A stretch of 64,000 nucleotides of DNA from Typhlomys cinereus (GCA_023101885.1 JALPQD010000295.1:714501-778500), one strand, 5' to 3'; positions 10,268 through 22,810 are shown, counted from the stretch's first letter. Notes: generated by a model from the letters alone, not told the origin. Made by a program: numbers and translations.

Positions 10268-10507
10268 CTATGTATATGTAAAGGCTGCACTAGAGTATAT
10301 GCACCTCTAGAGGCCCAAAGGTAACACTGGGAACCACCCTGGATACTCTGCCTCTTTATTGTTTGGCTTTGGGGTTTTCCAGGCTCCACCCTCCCAGGCT
10401 AGAATATTGGCTAGAACAGGCTGCTGCCACTTCTGCCAGTATTTTTACTTGGGATGGATTTTCATACAAGGCAAAGGCTTTAATGCCTGAGCCATCTCTC
10501 CAGCCCT
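10215..10507 (-). mobile_element. B2-like SINE, antisense, with (TG)n tail
   Basis: A (TG)n tract at 10222-10265 (the reversed CA tail), then the reversed body (GGAACCACCCTGGATACTCT) and the reversed head GCCTGAGCCATCTCTCCAGCCC. The flanks AAGAGGGTTTT and AAGAGTTTTA may be a diverged target duplication. Confidence 0.8.
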
Positions 10508-10544
10508 CCCAAGAGTTTTATAGGTATTAATTCTTCAAATTATT

Positions 10545-10680
10545 GGGGCATATTTATGAGACAGCTATCATTGTTTGCTCCTTTTCACAGAGGAGAAACT
10601 GGTCACACAGAAGTGAAGTAACTTGCTCAAGTTTACACAGTTAACAGGAGGCACAGCTGGGTGTCTAGCATCCATCCCAC
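10545..10680 (-). mobile_element. MIR fragment
   Basis: The + strand reads TTTTCACAGAGGAGAAACTG and AGTGAAGTAACTTGCTCAAG, the reverse complement of the MIR core. Confidence 0.8.
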
Positions 10681-11265
10681 CTGCCTGCCCACCCAGAAGG
10701 GGCACCTGCCTGCCCTACCCTGTAGGTCCTTGGGGAGCAAGAGCAGAGACTGACATGGCCATCGGGGCGTGTCCTTCAAGTCAGGAACTTTAGTAACTGC
10801 CTCCTGGCCCCACCTCGCCCACTCTCCTGACTAGACCAGGGACTTCTGGATGGCTCCAGATCCTGCTCCTCTGGTTCTTCCAGAGATTCAATTCCTTGTA
10901 ATAAATCATGTTACAAGGAGTCGGATGGCTCTTTGCATATGAGCTGCAACTGACTTGTCTTCCCAAAGGGGCAGTGGATGAATATGGAGTAAACGGCACC
11001 TACAGTGTCAGCAGGGAAACATGAATGGCTTGGAGAATTAGTATGCATGCAACAGAGCAGGGAAGAAGGCAAGAGCCCAGAGTACAGGACAGGCTAGACG
11101 GGAACAGGAATCCAGGGCAGACCAGCAGTCCCTGGTGTTCTCGAGGGTTAAGACATCTCAGCTAGATTCCATGTAGAGATAGCACCGAAGGGGGGAGAAA
11201 GCAAAGATTTCCCCCACAGTTATGGTGCCAAGGATCAAATTGGGAGGAGGACAAAAAATTACCCA

Positions 11266-11630
11266 GTGTATTAGATGGCTCTCTGATGCTGTGAACCGAT
11301 ACCAGTAAAAGAAGTCGAGCTGCTGCGGAAGGAAAACTTTGCTCGGCTCATGGTTTTGGAGGTCTCCCCCGTGCTTACTGGCTGGGCTTGTGGTGAGGCG
11401 GTACCTCCTGGCAGAAAAAAGCCATTTATGTCTAGTAGCCCAAAAGCCAAGACAGAGAGGAGGGGCCAGAGTCCCAGTATATTTCTCAAGGTCCCCTCCC
11501 TCAGTGACCCCATGAGGCTCCATACTTCCCCCATCTCCTCCAGTTTCTACCAGCTCTCCACAGCACCCTCAGCCGAGGAACGAGTCCACAACACATGAGC
11601 TTTGGGGAACATCTACCATCTGCTCCCTAA
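11266..11630 (-). mobile_element. MaLR-class LTR, antisense
   Basis: The + strand starts near GTATTAGATGGCTCTCTGATGC and runs through TCATGGTTTTGGAGG and CTTGTGGTGAGGCGGTACCTC to AACACATGAGCTTTGGGGAA. Reversed, this matches the general layout of MaLR LTRs (5' '...cccccaaaggctcatgtgtt...', 3' '...gactaatac'). Confidence 0.6.
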
Positions 11631-13868
11631 TGTCCAGTCAGGTCCTGTCTTTGAAACCAGATATGGCTGGACCTGGGCTCTTGTCTATACCTGTACTTGC
11701 TTCTTAAGAATACTTTGCATCTAACTAAAACGCTGATCTTTAGCAAAGGCAGAGGCTTCACACTGAAGATGCGCTTAGCAAGTGTGTGTATATCACTTCT
11801 GTGGGCCCAGAACACCAGTCAGCAAACAAAACGCCATAGGCTCCCCTGTCCCCACAGAACTCATCCTGGCAATTTTAAAATACTTTAAATGAACAACAAC
11901 TTGTGAAAACCAAACAGGTAAAATGAGCCATGATCCAGTGAAAAGACTTTGCTCTAGGTTTGTAGATGTGACAAGACAGCGTTCCCTCCAAGCATGCCCC
12001 CTGGTCTCCCCAACAAAGTATTGCCTTGCTTACCAACTTTTCCTAAACTTGTTAAACAAATTAACTAAAACTTATTAAACATAGGTGTTTTCTTAGTTTG
12101 CCTTTTTACGAATTCGTACAAATCTAGCGTAACACTTTATTGAGTATTTTATCAGGGTAATGAGTCACGCGCCTTCGCTGTGACAGGGACTCCAGAAGAA
12201 GCAGAGCCCGAGGATTCAGATGGGGTTCTGCCAGTTTCATTTAGCTTACTGCTGGGGGTACGGCGCTGTGTGTCGGTGCCACACAACATCTCCTCTTTAC
12301 GTCACCCCTCCCCATGTTAGGAAACTTCATTTTTTGAAAGTCATGACCACAGGGCCAGGTCCTGAGGCCTGGAGAGAGGACAGCACTGCTGCAGGGACGT
12401 GAAGTCACGGCCGCTCTGCCGTAACCTTATCTCGTGTAGGATTTACAGTTAATGTGTGTTTATGTGGAGCTGGCCTCGTCGGTCTCTGAGATGGTCGAAA
12501 ATAGAAAAGACATCATCACTTTCCTGGGTTGTTTTCTTTGCCCACCACTGTAGCCATTTGCTTCTTGACATTCTTTGGTTTCAGTTTCTCATAGGGCGCC
12601 AGCTTCGTCGTGTCTCTTGGAACTAGTCCACACCGCAGTATTTAAGATTGCTGATCTTTTTTTCGAAATGACAAACATACATTTGATATTTGACAGACAA
12701 ATGTAGGACTGTTGATCTGAGTGATTTTATCTATGCTCTGTGGTAGGGGCGGTCTCAGATGTTTAAAAAGATGACAGGAAACTATGCTTTGAGGTTGAGA
12801 GCCATTTTTTGTATCTTGGTGGGTGACTTGGGCTGAGCAACAGTACCATCCATCAATAGGTCTAGAAGGTGCCTCGGAAGCAAGGTACAGTGAAGAAGAG
12901 ATCTTGTTTTGGCTCTAAAGGTCTTTCTGTGGCCACTGTGTTCCTGTGGCATCTCTTCCTTCCTGGACCTCGGGGCAGTGCTCCCCAAGTGTCTCCAGGA
13001 GGTGAAGGCAGGAGGAGTCTGCAGTGTCTCATAGGGAGCATTAGCTCCTCCCCACGAACCCGACCTGACCGCATTATGTCGCAGTCCCCCATGGCACGCT
13101 TGACTCAAACAAGCCTCAGCAAATGAGAAGATTTCACTGCAGATGACGGAGGTGATGGAGAAGAGTTCCTCCGGTCACCCTTGGTGAACCTTCCCAGCAG
13201 AAAACTCTGTTCTTCCTTGGCAGCTTGTTTGTGGCCCCAGGAACCGTGGTTATGTCTATAACTTGCCTACCAGATCTCGGGCTCTGTGGAGTGAGTTTGC
13301 ACACTCCTGCACGCCTCTTGGGTATTTCCACACACACACCCCCAGTCTGGGTTGCACAGCACCCTTCCCCTTTGAGCTTGGCTACCGTCATTCTCATCAA
13401 CATTCTTGGTTCTCCTACTCGTCCAACAAAGCAGCAGGTGAATTTTACTAATTAAATGCTTTCCTTGTCCCAAATTTCTTTTCCCTTTGCCATGGTTTAT
13501 CTGGCATTCTTTATAATTCAGATTGTTTACAGTTAGGATAAATTGCTTAGATCTAGAAACTCAGTAACCTCCAGGAACTGGGCCTAAGGAAACCAAGGGA
13601 TTTACAGACCCCATCTGGTAGCATACCCTTGGCTATATAGAGGGGAACTGACTCAATACAGTGCTCACCTGGTGCATTGAACCTGGGCACAAATTAATTG
13701 AGAGACTTTCAGATGCAGTAGAACCCTAAACACTGGACCTAAAGGGGAGCTGGACTCTTTCTAGAATGAACTCTTCCTCTTAGAGGGGTTGAAAGGAAAC
13801 GTCCCTGGGGTCCCTGAATCCTAACAACACAACACTGGAGGCAGTTCCTGTAAACCACGCGCACTTAC

Positions 13869-14014
13869 CTGGTGAGTGTGATTTCCAGGAACGTACACAG
13901 ACTTAAACTGCTTCATGAGATTCCGAGCCCCAGCGATCTCCTGCAGAGACGTGAAGAGGTTGTTCACAGCAATTTGGGATTTTGGTAATGTCAGGTTAAT
14001 TGCAGAGTCACAGC
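13869..14014 (-). CDS. SCFD2: SCFD2 internal coding exon (146 nt), upstream of the two seen
   Basis: Seen on the minus strand: acceptor ...GGACTGTTTCAG before base 14014 and donor CAG|GTAAGTGC after base 13869. The exon holds two bases of a split codon plus 48 open codons, ending in phase 0. The peptide runs from CDSAINLTLPKSQIAV to KQFKSVYVPGNHTHQ. I recognise the block QFKSVYVPGNHTHQ as SCFD2 (Sec1 family domain-containing 2), a Sec1/Munc18-like protein expected to act in membrane trafficking through SNAREs. By recollection of the roughly 684-residue human protein, this lies near residues 520-570, in the C-terminal half of the SM fold. It differs from human mostly at the start (for example NLTLPKSQ where human has NLTFHKSK), as expected for a real but not highly constrained exon. 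Its phase-0 end matches the phase-0 start of the exon at 1644-1778 about 12 kb downstream. No frameshift or stop is seen. Confidence 0.9.
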
Positions 14015-15261
14015 CTGAAACAGTCCAGAGATATTTTCTTAGGTGAGCAAATCCTTAAATTAGGTTTTCCTCATGACAGCTTAAGTTTGATGTAACACAG
14101 TCGGGCATTTCTTTAACTCCATTTTCCCCTGGCTGTTCACCAACTGGGCTGTTTCGATCATCTGTGAGCGATGGGACATAATGAGTGTAAATGCCTTGGA
14201 CAGAAGTGAGACTTGGAACCGCCGGGGATCCCGGACACTGGCTTCCCTTGCTAGAATGCAGAAGCTTCTCGGAAAGAAAACTCCCTAGGGGTTGAGATCT
14301 CAGACACAGCCTTGGGAAATGATGGGCGGCACAAAGGAAAATGTATGCGAGTACTGTGATGAAGCCTGCCAATGGTTCCAGAAAGTCAGCCAGCAAGACA
14401 AGGAAGCCGGCAGCGTCGCCCTAAGAGCAGAAGGCGCGGAAAGGGCAAGCCCAATGAGTCGAATGTGCCAACAAAGCCTGCCGCCCATTTCAAAAGGCAA
14501 CAGCTTGGTCAATGAAACATAAAGGGACCTAAGGAGAACACTGTTCTTTCTGAGAACCGACTCTTTTGTTAGAAACCCACTCAGAAGAAAACCAATCAAA
14601 GATGAGACAGAAGCTGAAAAAGGAGGAATATTGAAACTGTTCATTATTGACTTTAGTCCCGTCAGGTGTGTTAATCAACTACTTGTGTTACCCTTCTAAG
14701 GTGATTGCTACTCTTTCACACTTTGGGAGAATGAGGAAACAGAGGTGTAGGTACATCACTCTTGTTGGGGTGGGTAAGGCGTCCGTCCACAGGGTGGAGG
14801 GAGACAGTTGTTCTCTGACTCCCACCTATGCACCTTCTCCCTCAAACAAATAAATGAGCAGACATCTTCTCAGCCCTTCCTCCTCCAGCGGGCACCTGGT
14901 CTTGCCAGTAGTGAACCATGCCGAAGGGCTCAGCCTTCTGTCTCGAGTCCCCTGCCCGCCCACTGTCTGCTTCTGTCTAGTGTGTCTCTAGCGCTTCCTT
15001 TCTAAGCCTTCTCTGGCTCTAACAGTTTGTTGGGCCTGTGCATGGACAGGCTGCAAGTATGGGCACCCTATATTCACTGAAACAACTCTACCGGCTCCCA
15101 TCTGGGGGAAATTCTGAGTAGGGGCCTTCTTTGTATTCCGAGGGGCAGGCTTGAGTCCCCGCTTAGGAACTCATTCCGTTAACACCCTCTCGTGGGCTTT
15201 TCTCCTTCCACTAGAGCTTTCCCCAGTAGCCTGACACAAGCAGCCTGATCCACAGCCAGGC

Positions 15262-16005
15262 CCTGATTTAAAAATGTGATGGCCATTTTATTGAGATGTA
15301 ATTCACACATCATGTGGAGTGTACAACACAATAGCTTTTAGTACATCTCTCGCGCACCCTCGCCCACAATCAGTTTTAGACACCTCTTATCATCCCAGCA
15401 GGAAACCTCAAGCCCACCGCAGGTGCTCTTCCCTGCACCACCAATCTGCTCCGGCTCTGAACATTTCATGAAAATAAAACCACAGGCGACCTGGCCCTTG
15501 GCAGCTGGCTTCTTGTATTTACCTTGTTTTCAAGATTCATCTGTGTTGTAGCACATTTTGCTATGTTATTTCTTTTTTTTCTTCTAGTGCATGGCCATAC
15601 TACATTCTAATATATGGCTATATTACATTTCATATATATACTCAGGCTTCCAAGATACTTGAGGCTGGGAACTTCATAATGAAGCAATGCTTACGGACAG
15701 GCACTTGGGTTGTTTCTGATTTTCAGCTGCTGGCTTCGTGTGTCCAAGTTTCTGTGCGGACATACGTTTTCATTTTTCTGTGTCTGTACTTAGAGGCGAA
15801 GCTGCTGGGCCACGGACACCTCTATCAGCCTTGCGAGGAACGGCCAACACCGACCCGTTCGCCACAGTGACGCACTGCTTCACATTCCCACCAGCACTGC
15901 CAGAGGGTTTAGATTTCTCTGCAGCTTCGCCAACAGTTATTATCGTCTTTTTCCATCATTATAGCTATGCTAGTGCATGTGAAGTGAGGAGACACTTGTT
16001 GACTG
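15262..16005 (-). mobile_element. L1M 3' end, antisense
   Basis: The + strand follows the well-known reversed L1M 3' region: TTTTATTGAGATGTAATTCAC, then GTGTACAACACAATAGCTTTTAG, CACAATCAGTTTTAGA, ACATTTCATGAAAAT, CAAGATTCATCTGTGTTGTAG, CACTTGGGTTGTTTCTGATT, GCTGCTGGGCCAC and TTCACATTCCCACCAGCA, ending at GTGCATGTGAAGTGAGG. It is old and diverged. A short foreign stretch sits near 15640-15675. Confidence 0.88.
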
Positions 16006-16245
16006 GGACGGTTAGAGTAACTCTCAAGGGAGGAGAGGAAGAGTCAGACAAGGAATGTATCCAACATACCCCGTGGCACTGAAAAGAGCCACACCCAGAG
16101 AGGTGGTACGTGGGTGACTAAGCCCATGCTCATACTGTCCTCTGACACTGCATGTAATAACTCTTAAGAATGGGGAAAAAATCTGATAAATATTTGTCTC
16201 CTGATTTCCACAAATGTCTGACTGAATACCATTAAAAAAATTAAA

Positions 16246-16740
16246 GTGTGGCTTGTATCTGTGTCGTTACAACAAAATACCCGAGACTAGGTTCCTTATA
16301 AAGATGAAAGGCCAAATTCCTCCTGTTAGGTGAGATTCCTTAGCAGGTGATGCGCCTGCTTTCCAGCCTGACAAAGCCCACATGGTAGAAGGAGAGAAGT
16401 GACTTTTTGGGCTATCCCCGCATATCTAGGTTGAAAACCCAAGATCTGGTGCGCCCATCTGTTCAGCCTCTATTGAGGGGACTCTTGATTTTGCCACAAT
16501 ATGGTGGTGAATCATGGTGAGAGCAAGAGACCATAGGCTGGGACAAACCAGACAGGGAAGAGAGGCCAGACTTACTCTTGCACCTGCTCTTATGCTTAAT
16601 TCTCTGTGCATGACGCTCGCTAACCCCTTCTGAGGCCAGTGCTCCTGATGAATCCCACACTGCCCACTGAGCCTCACCACATCACAGTCCCGCCACCTCT
16701 TCCATCACTACTGGGGAATCCTTCAGCACCCGACTCTTTG
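16246..16740 (-). mobile_element. MaLR/ERVL-class LTR, antisense, rearranged
   Basis: The + strand begins GTGTCGTTACAACAAAATACC, the reversed LTR end ('gtattttgt...aacgac'). Downstream pieces such as CAATATGGTGGTGAATCATGG and the GGCCAGACTT region are less typical, so a second insertion or rearrangement is likely. Confidence 0.45.
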
Positions 16741-17506
16741 GAGTGAGAGCGCAGCAGAGGTCAAGCCCAGTTCAAGAAAGCCTCTCCGTGATCAAGAGAC
16801 CCTGTGTGCATGAGAATCATAGACCTTGAGGGACAGAGGAACTCCCTGGAATAACGACATGCCCAGCTTGATGGAAAGGAGAAATGCACAGTTTCCTGGG
16901 AACGAATCTATTAACTGAGAGAAAGTCAGTGATGCAGGTGCAGTGCACAGACTGGCATCATACCATGCTACCTTTGGCACTGCAGCTGCAACTGAGATGC
17001 TGGTAGTTGGTGCTTTATGCACAAACAACCAGAAGGAACCAGGGAAGGGTGTGGCTTTTCACTCACTAATGACGAGTTCTGTCCTAAACTCTCAGGCTGA
17101 GATACTTAACATGTGAGGAAATTACATCAATTATAGGCAAAAGTCTTAGAGCATTACTTTTTCAAATAACAAAAGGCTTGAAGAGAAGAAGAAATAAAAC
17201 ACCATTACTTCTGATACCTTGCAACACATTTCAGTACTTCGAAAAGATAGAACAACATAAGTGATTTCTTTTTTATAGAACTGAAAGAGTCAGTTTTCCA
17301 TGTGGGCTATATTAATTTTTTTGGAAAGTAGGGATATGATAGTCATCTATCAGACTGAGTGTAATAAAATCACCTACTGCATTAAAAGCAGTTTACTGAA
17401 AATTCTAGATCATATGTGGATGGACATTATTCATGGAAACTAAGTGAAAGCTGTGTAATCACACAGGTTAAGGTCAGCTGTGGAGAAAGCTGTTTAACAG
17501 AAGTGT

Positions 17507-17694
17507 TTGCAGGTTACTGAGAAGCTGAACTTAAATGAACTCAACAGAAATGGTTGGAAGGAAGACAAAAATCCAAACATTACAAATGAAGCAAAGCCTC
17601 CTCTCTCTCAAGAGTCAGTTATGTCTACCATTCAAACCAGCTATACAAGGGCCCCTTCTGTCCAAACTTTTCCAACTTTCCTGTTATCTTCAAA
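17507..17694 (+). other. exon-like open stretch antisense to SCFD2
   Basis: TTTGCAG precedes an open frame (LNLNELNRNGWKEDKNPN ... SYTRAPSVQTFPTFLL) that ends at TCAAA|GTAAGT, a full donor consensus. The acceptor lacks a good pyrimidine tract, and I do not recognise the peptide. It could be chance, a lncRNA exon or part of an old retrocopy. Confidence 0.2.
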
Positions 17695-17861
17695 GTAAGT
17701 GCTCTGAGATGTAGATGCTTTGGGGACAGCAGGCAAAGGGGACTGTTTTCAATCATTTCTGTAATTTCATTAATCTTCCCTAAGTATTTACCCTCATCCA
17801 CCTAAGTGTTATGGTAAAAGTTACCTACATTAAATCCTCAAACATAAGGGTCAACTGCCAG

Positions 17862-17986
17862 ATAAGGTGGCACACACCTGCCATCTCAGCACTGAAGAGG
17901 CCGAGGCGTGGTTGGAAGTTCAAAGCCCAAGCTGCAGAGCAATGCAAGTTCAAGGCCAGTCTGGGTTAGAAAGCAACACCCTGCCT

Positions 17987-18040
<54 letters not shown>

Positions 18041-18041
18041 G
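17862..18041 (+). mobile_element. B1 SINE with A30 tail and (GAA)n
   Basis: AGGTGGCACACACCTGCCAT, CTCAGCACTGAAGAGGC, then AAGGCCAGTCTGGGTTAGA and CCCTGCCTCAAAA. This is the 7SL-derived B1 order. The tail is about 30 A then about 8 GAA units. Confidence 0.9.
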
Positions 18042-18059
18042 AAATAAGGGTTAGAGACG

Positions 18060-18145
18060 ATCAATGACTTATGCAAGACCACATACTGCTGTCACTAATA
18101 GACAAGGTTTGGAACGTGCCTGTGATCGCAGATCTAAGCTCCCGC
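18060..18145 (-). mobile_element. MIR fragment
   Basis: CAATGACTTATGCAAGACCACATA resembles the reversed MIR core (tcaagTAACTTGCccAAGgtCACA). Diverged. Confidence 0.45.
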
Positions 18146-18329
18146 AGGGACACTGTCTCCCACTATTCCAAGGCTCACCTAGGTATGCTGCTCATTAATG
18201 CTATAGTTAATGGATAAGAGAGGATATTGGTACAAAAGCTATGAAATGAGATAAGTTATTTCTTGTGTTAATAGACACCCCTATAGTCATTGAATGTTGG
18301 TGCATGCTGGCATATTCCATCTTCACAGG

Positions 18330-18460
18330 AAACCAACATGGTAGGCACTCTCACCATGCCCCTTCCCAGAAGAAACTGACCACCAGTCAGCAGTGATGCT
18401 AAGATTTAAGCCCTTGTATCTCACTTCAGAGGTGGCCTGCTAGCCACTGCATTCTCTTAT
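18330..18460 (-). mobile_element. MIR fragment
   Basis: CTAAGATTTAAGCCCTTGTATCTC and GCTAGCCACTGCATTCT fit the reversed MIR 5' half. Diverged. Confidence 0.45.
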
Positions 18461-19489
18461 ACATGCTAAATCCACATGTAAAAAAAAAAATTCAAGACTA
18501 TGCTTAATTCACAGCTTAGCTGAAGCAGTGCTTTTACAAGGGAGGCAGGCGCAGCCTTTCTTTCTGGGCCTGTCCCTGGGGCAGCCATGACCAGGTGGTT
18601 TGCAGCTAACCCAGACCTGTCTTCTGGCCACACAAAGCGTGAGCGTTCCCAGGCCAGCTGCACAGCCTCCTTTCAATCCAGGTTCTGTCGGGTGCCGTAT
18701 TTAGTTACTTCTAATACTCCCCTGACAGCCTGTTCCATTAAGCCTGCTCACGCGATAAAGGCGTTTTGTAAGGAAACTCTAAGTGTATGATTCCAGGCAA
18801 TTCTCATTTAATCCACTTACTTAAATAGATAATGACCCCAAAGCTGATGCAGGTCTTTAGCCTAGTATGGCCTGGTACTTAGGCCGACTACCTCTTGATA
18901 AGGGAGGCCCCCAGGCCTCTGGGATGCCCTTGTGTTCTTCAAAAATGGGGGATGACTCATGGTCCCGCAATGCCTTTCTTTGGAGGGCTTGGGATCTCTT
19001 GGGTGGGGTCTGGTTACTCCTCAGAGAAACAACACACAGCTTCTGTGTCCTGCCTCCCCTCCTCGGCTCAGCTCGCCCTTCTCCATTTCCTCAAGGCGCT
19101 CACTTCCCAGAGGGAGGACTGGGGTTTGCATGACCCTGAACTCTTCAGAGACCCACGCTGCCAGCCACAACAGTTACATGGACAGAGGCTGGAAGCTTAG
19201 TGATTCTCTTTGGGGCAGCCTGGTTCTGTCTGGTTCTCCCAGGAACCAGGCTTGGAGGTTTTTCTTGGGACATCTTTTCACAAGATCTAGGTTTCTACCA
19301 GTTTGCCCTTTCTCCTTAAGAATTCAAGAAAGTGCTTTTCTGCCCGGACCTGGACCCAGGCTGACTCCCTGCTCCTCAGGATGCAGCCAAGGGCGTCCAG
19401 GAAAAGCAAAACTGAAAACAACCACAAACCATAATTCAGACCGCCAAAGACCTTACATTAATCACCTGGAACCAGACCCTCCAAATCTC

Positions 19490-20045
19490 TCCCCATCCTA
19501 AAGCTCAGGGAACCTTGAGGAAGAGGGAGCAGCAAGATTGTAAGAGCCTAAAGATAGGGAGAACCAACGATATGCAAGATACTCCACACAAGTTAGGGCT
19601 GAAGTAATCATAATAGGACTTTGCCTGACCTGCACAGCAGCTGACATGTCAACGACTGCCCAAAATCTAGCATGGATCACAGGGGAGAAGGCTCTAGGCA
19701 GTAGGATCCTTAGAGGCAAGGGATTAACAGTCATAATAGAGTTCCCATACTAACAGGGAGCCCGAGAAGAGGCTCCAGGCTATGCCACTGCGTTCTGAAC
19801 CCTCACTAGGGTGGAGGACACAGAGGGAGGTTTGGCATTCACACAAAAGGATGCTCCAGGGGATGGCAGGGAAGAAGGGGGAGGTACTGGGAGAGGGGGA
19901 GGGAGGGAGAAGAGTGAAAGGAAGGAGGGAAGGGGGAGAGTGCAAGGAGGGAACGACGGCGGAGGGGAGGAGGGAGGGAGAGGACGGGGTACCTATTGAG
20001 CTTATATGATTAAGAAAAAAATAAAATGTGGGAGAAAGAAGAAGA
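19490..20045 (+). mobile_element. rodent L1-like 3' end
   Basis: CTAGGCAGTAGGATCCTTAGAGGCAAGGGATTAACAGTCATAATAG aligns with the copies at 32945 and 41105 (GGATCCTTGGAGGCAAGG...). A 120-bp G/A-rich tract (19865-19990) is followed by GGTACCTATTGAGCTTATATGA and AATAAAA. A G-rich purine tract near the 3' end is typical of L1 3' UTRs. Confidence 0.6.
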
Positions 20046-20883
20046 ATTCAAGCAAGTAAAGCATCTTGGATAGGCGGCTGTATCGTCTGGCTGGGGCTGA
20101 AGTGCCCTTACCTAAGGGCTTCAACGCACACTCACACACCTGTGTGCACACGTGCTCACGCTGGTCAAACACAGCATGGCACTTGTGGTGAAGAGAAGTA
20201 GGTGTGGCTAGAGGCAGCTTGGAAACCTCTCCCTGTTGACACTATTTTTCTCACAGGTTCAAAGGTGTTTTAGGCCCTTGGTATCTATTTGGAAAATACT
20301 AGGACCAAAAAATACACTACAAGTCTGGCTAAAGAGAGCATTCTTTCAAGCTGGTCCTCTCAACTTTCTGCAGACTTGGAGTTGTGCACACCCAGCGCAC
20401 TTTCTCATGTGTACCCCGCCATAGGCCCCTCGGTGCCCCGAGCAGCAGGGGCCTGCTGCTGCCCCGGGCAGTTAAAGGAATGGCCTGCTTGGGGTCTGAC
20501 ACACAAGAGAGGTCAGAGCATTGGGAGGTCATGACCTCCCCCATCCATCCAGCAGCCTGACAACCCCTTTTCTCTCCTTTAAAATGATTGCTTTTTAACA
20601 TGGTGTCTTTCCTCTCAAGATAATCCTTGGTGAATAAAAATAAAACTAAACCAGACAAAAAAATAAATAAACTTAGCAAGTGGCAACACGTCTAAAATCT
20701 TCTAGAAATGCTGACTGAATAAAATGACTCTTAAGGCAAGTGATCCTAATAAGTATGTTAGGTCAAAGGCAGAAGAAGTCAGGTCTCTTTTCAAGAAGTC
20801 AGGCTCAGGTTAGAATGGGAATGGGAAATCATTTAAAGAGAGGATCATGAAACTATGATCCCTTTTTCTCTTTGTTTTCTTTT

Positions 20884-20889
<6 letters not shown>

Positions 20890-20928
<39 letters not shown>
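20890..20928 (+). repeat. (CA)n microsatellite
   Basis: About 19 uninterrupted CA units. Confidence 0.95.
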
Positions 20929-20930
<2 letters not shown>

Positions 20931-21529
20931 TTTTTATCCACCAGTGCATCTAATTTACCCACTTAGCTATCTACCCATTCAGTCACCCATCCAAATATAC
21001 ATATGTATATTTTTGTTTAAAATGAAAAGGTAACTGCTCTCATTTGCTTATCCTTTCCAATTCCGTTTCTTTAAGTAGGGTTTTCTGTTTAGAGTTCTTC
21101 TCAACAAGCCACCATGCCCTATGTATCCCACCTGCCACGTAGTCCACTTTAGTGGACCCAGAAGCTAGAGACTTCCGCAGCGCATTCAGAGAGCAGACTT
21201 CTAGCTTTTCGCTTTACTTTTGTCTTCAATCTTTAATAGTCTCTCGCTCGCACTTAATTCAAAAGCATTGTGTAAAGTGACTCACCTTCATGGAGTCATT
21301 CAAAGCATTCATTTAGCTTGTCACTAAAAACAGGCGTCCTTTGGATTTATATTTCATTCGTATGTAAAACATTTAATTAGAGCTTGCAATTTAGTGACAA
21401 GTAGAACTGGCAGAAGCAGGTTTGGGGACACATGCAGATGACTTTTAGGAAGCACACAACTCCACTGGGAGGAACAGGTGTGTGCAAATCTGTGGAAGGG
21501 ACATTAAAAGGAGGGTCGAGATGCAACTC

Positions 21530-21705
21530 AGTAGGTCACACGGATGAAAAGACATGGAAACGGGAGGGAGACTGGTGGGGGGAAAGAAGGATTGTCATGG
21601 GAAGAGCAGACGGAGGAATCATGGATTAAGGTATGAAAATACCATAAATTCACTACGTTCATGTATGAGACTCTACAAGAATAAACAAAAACTTAAAAAA
21701 ACCAA
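21530..21705 (+). mobile_element. L1-like 3' tail
   Basis: A purine-rich stretch (GGAAACGGGAGGGAGACTGG), then AAATACCATAAATTCACTAC and TTCATGTATGAGACTCTAC, and an A-rich end. It closely matches 44380-44490. Confidence 0.6.
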
Positions 21706-22419
21706 GAGGGGTCTTGGTTTCAGTCATATTTATAGCGAGATTACAAATGTTAGTTATTCTCATGATGGGATCATAAGGAGACTGGTTACGAATACATGAA
21801 GTATGTATGAACATAGTGTTATGGTCATATTTATTGTTACGAAGGAAAAGATCTCTGTACACTTCCAAAGTTCTGCGCCCATTTCAGCGCTAGCGGTATC
21901 TGTACTGATCTCATGCTAAGTGACCTAGTGTGACTTTTAAGCTCCAATATCATCAAAATCCCACTGTGGTCGGCAGGGCAGGTGTTGGGTCTTCCAGCAC
22001 CACCTCCTCCTTCCCTGTGGAGTCCCGAGCTATGTCACGACAGAGGCCCTCAGCAGCTGATGACATGCATATGCTTGTATGAGCAAATGAGGCTGCTGAG
22101 TACAGCCCAGGACAAATAGGGATGCGCGAAGGCTGGCTGCTTCCAGAAGGTTCTCCAGGAGTCCTCCTTCTGGCTCTTGCTCATGCTGATCCCCCTCCCT
22201 TCACTGAATCCTGCTCATGGTCCTCAGTCTCTTAGTGGATTGTTGTTGCTCAGTGACAGCGGTGGGCAGGAGACAGGAGGGCTGGGTACCAGCTTCCACG
22301 CCGACAGGGACTCTGGACTCTGCTGGTTTCCCTGCGGGTCTAGCATATAGAAGACTCACAGATGACACCACACGTATCGCCTGAATAAATGAATGTGGCA
22401 CACACAGAGGCTAGAGGGA

Positions 22420-22810
22420 AAGGAGTAGAGCCACACCAAACGTGCTGTGAAACAACAGTCTGATCTTCTTGGGTGGATGATAAACTGTCTCTGCAGGAAA
22501 TTTCAAACAAAGAGCTCCCAGCTGCTTTTGAACAATAGCAGTCCGTAGGGGAAGATGGATCGACTCCTCCAAAAGGCTGCTGGAGAAGAAAAACTTCCAC
22601 TGGCCGAGAAGGTCTGTCTGCCTGTGTAACCCACAAAATGAACCTATATATGGTGAAGGTCTGCATACGTATCTGATGAAACTTGTAAAAAACAACAAAA
22701 ATGATAAATGCAGATCTCAGAACAGTGGTTACTTCTGGACAGGGTGGTGCAGGGGGAGGGGTGGTAATAAGCAAAAGAACAGGAGGGAAGGATGAGCAAG
22801 TCATGAGTGT
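22420..22810 (+). mobile_element. possible ancient L1 3' fragment
   Basis: AACAGTGGTTACTTCTGGACAGG and the following G-rich stretch resemble the 3' UTR of old L1 elements ('cagtggttacc...gggg'). Weak evidence. Confidence 0.3.

Larger units (their letters stand above)
1779..13868 (-). other. SCFD2: SCFD2 intron between the two recognised exons
   Basis: About 12.1 kb bounded by GTAAGT at 13868 and TTCCAG at 1779. It carries the PRELID1 retrocopy, ERVL/MaLR LTRs, several SINEs, L2 and MIR fragments and microsatellites listed separately. Stretches 1904-2640, 3366-3600, 4166-4830, 7000-8090, 8480-9020, 10685-11260 and 11635-13860 look unique, and I see no supported feature in them. Confidence 0.85.

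Noticed and set aside
15738..16082. 114-codon + frame
   Set aside because: It falls inside the antisense L1M 3' region, which is non-coding in this orientation.
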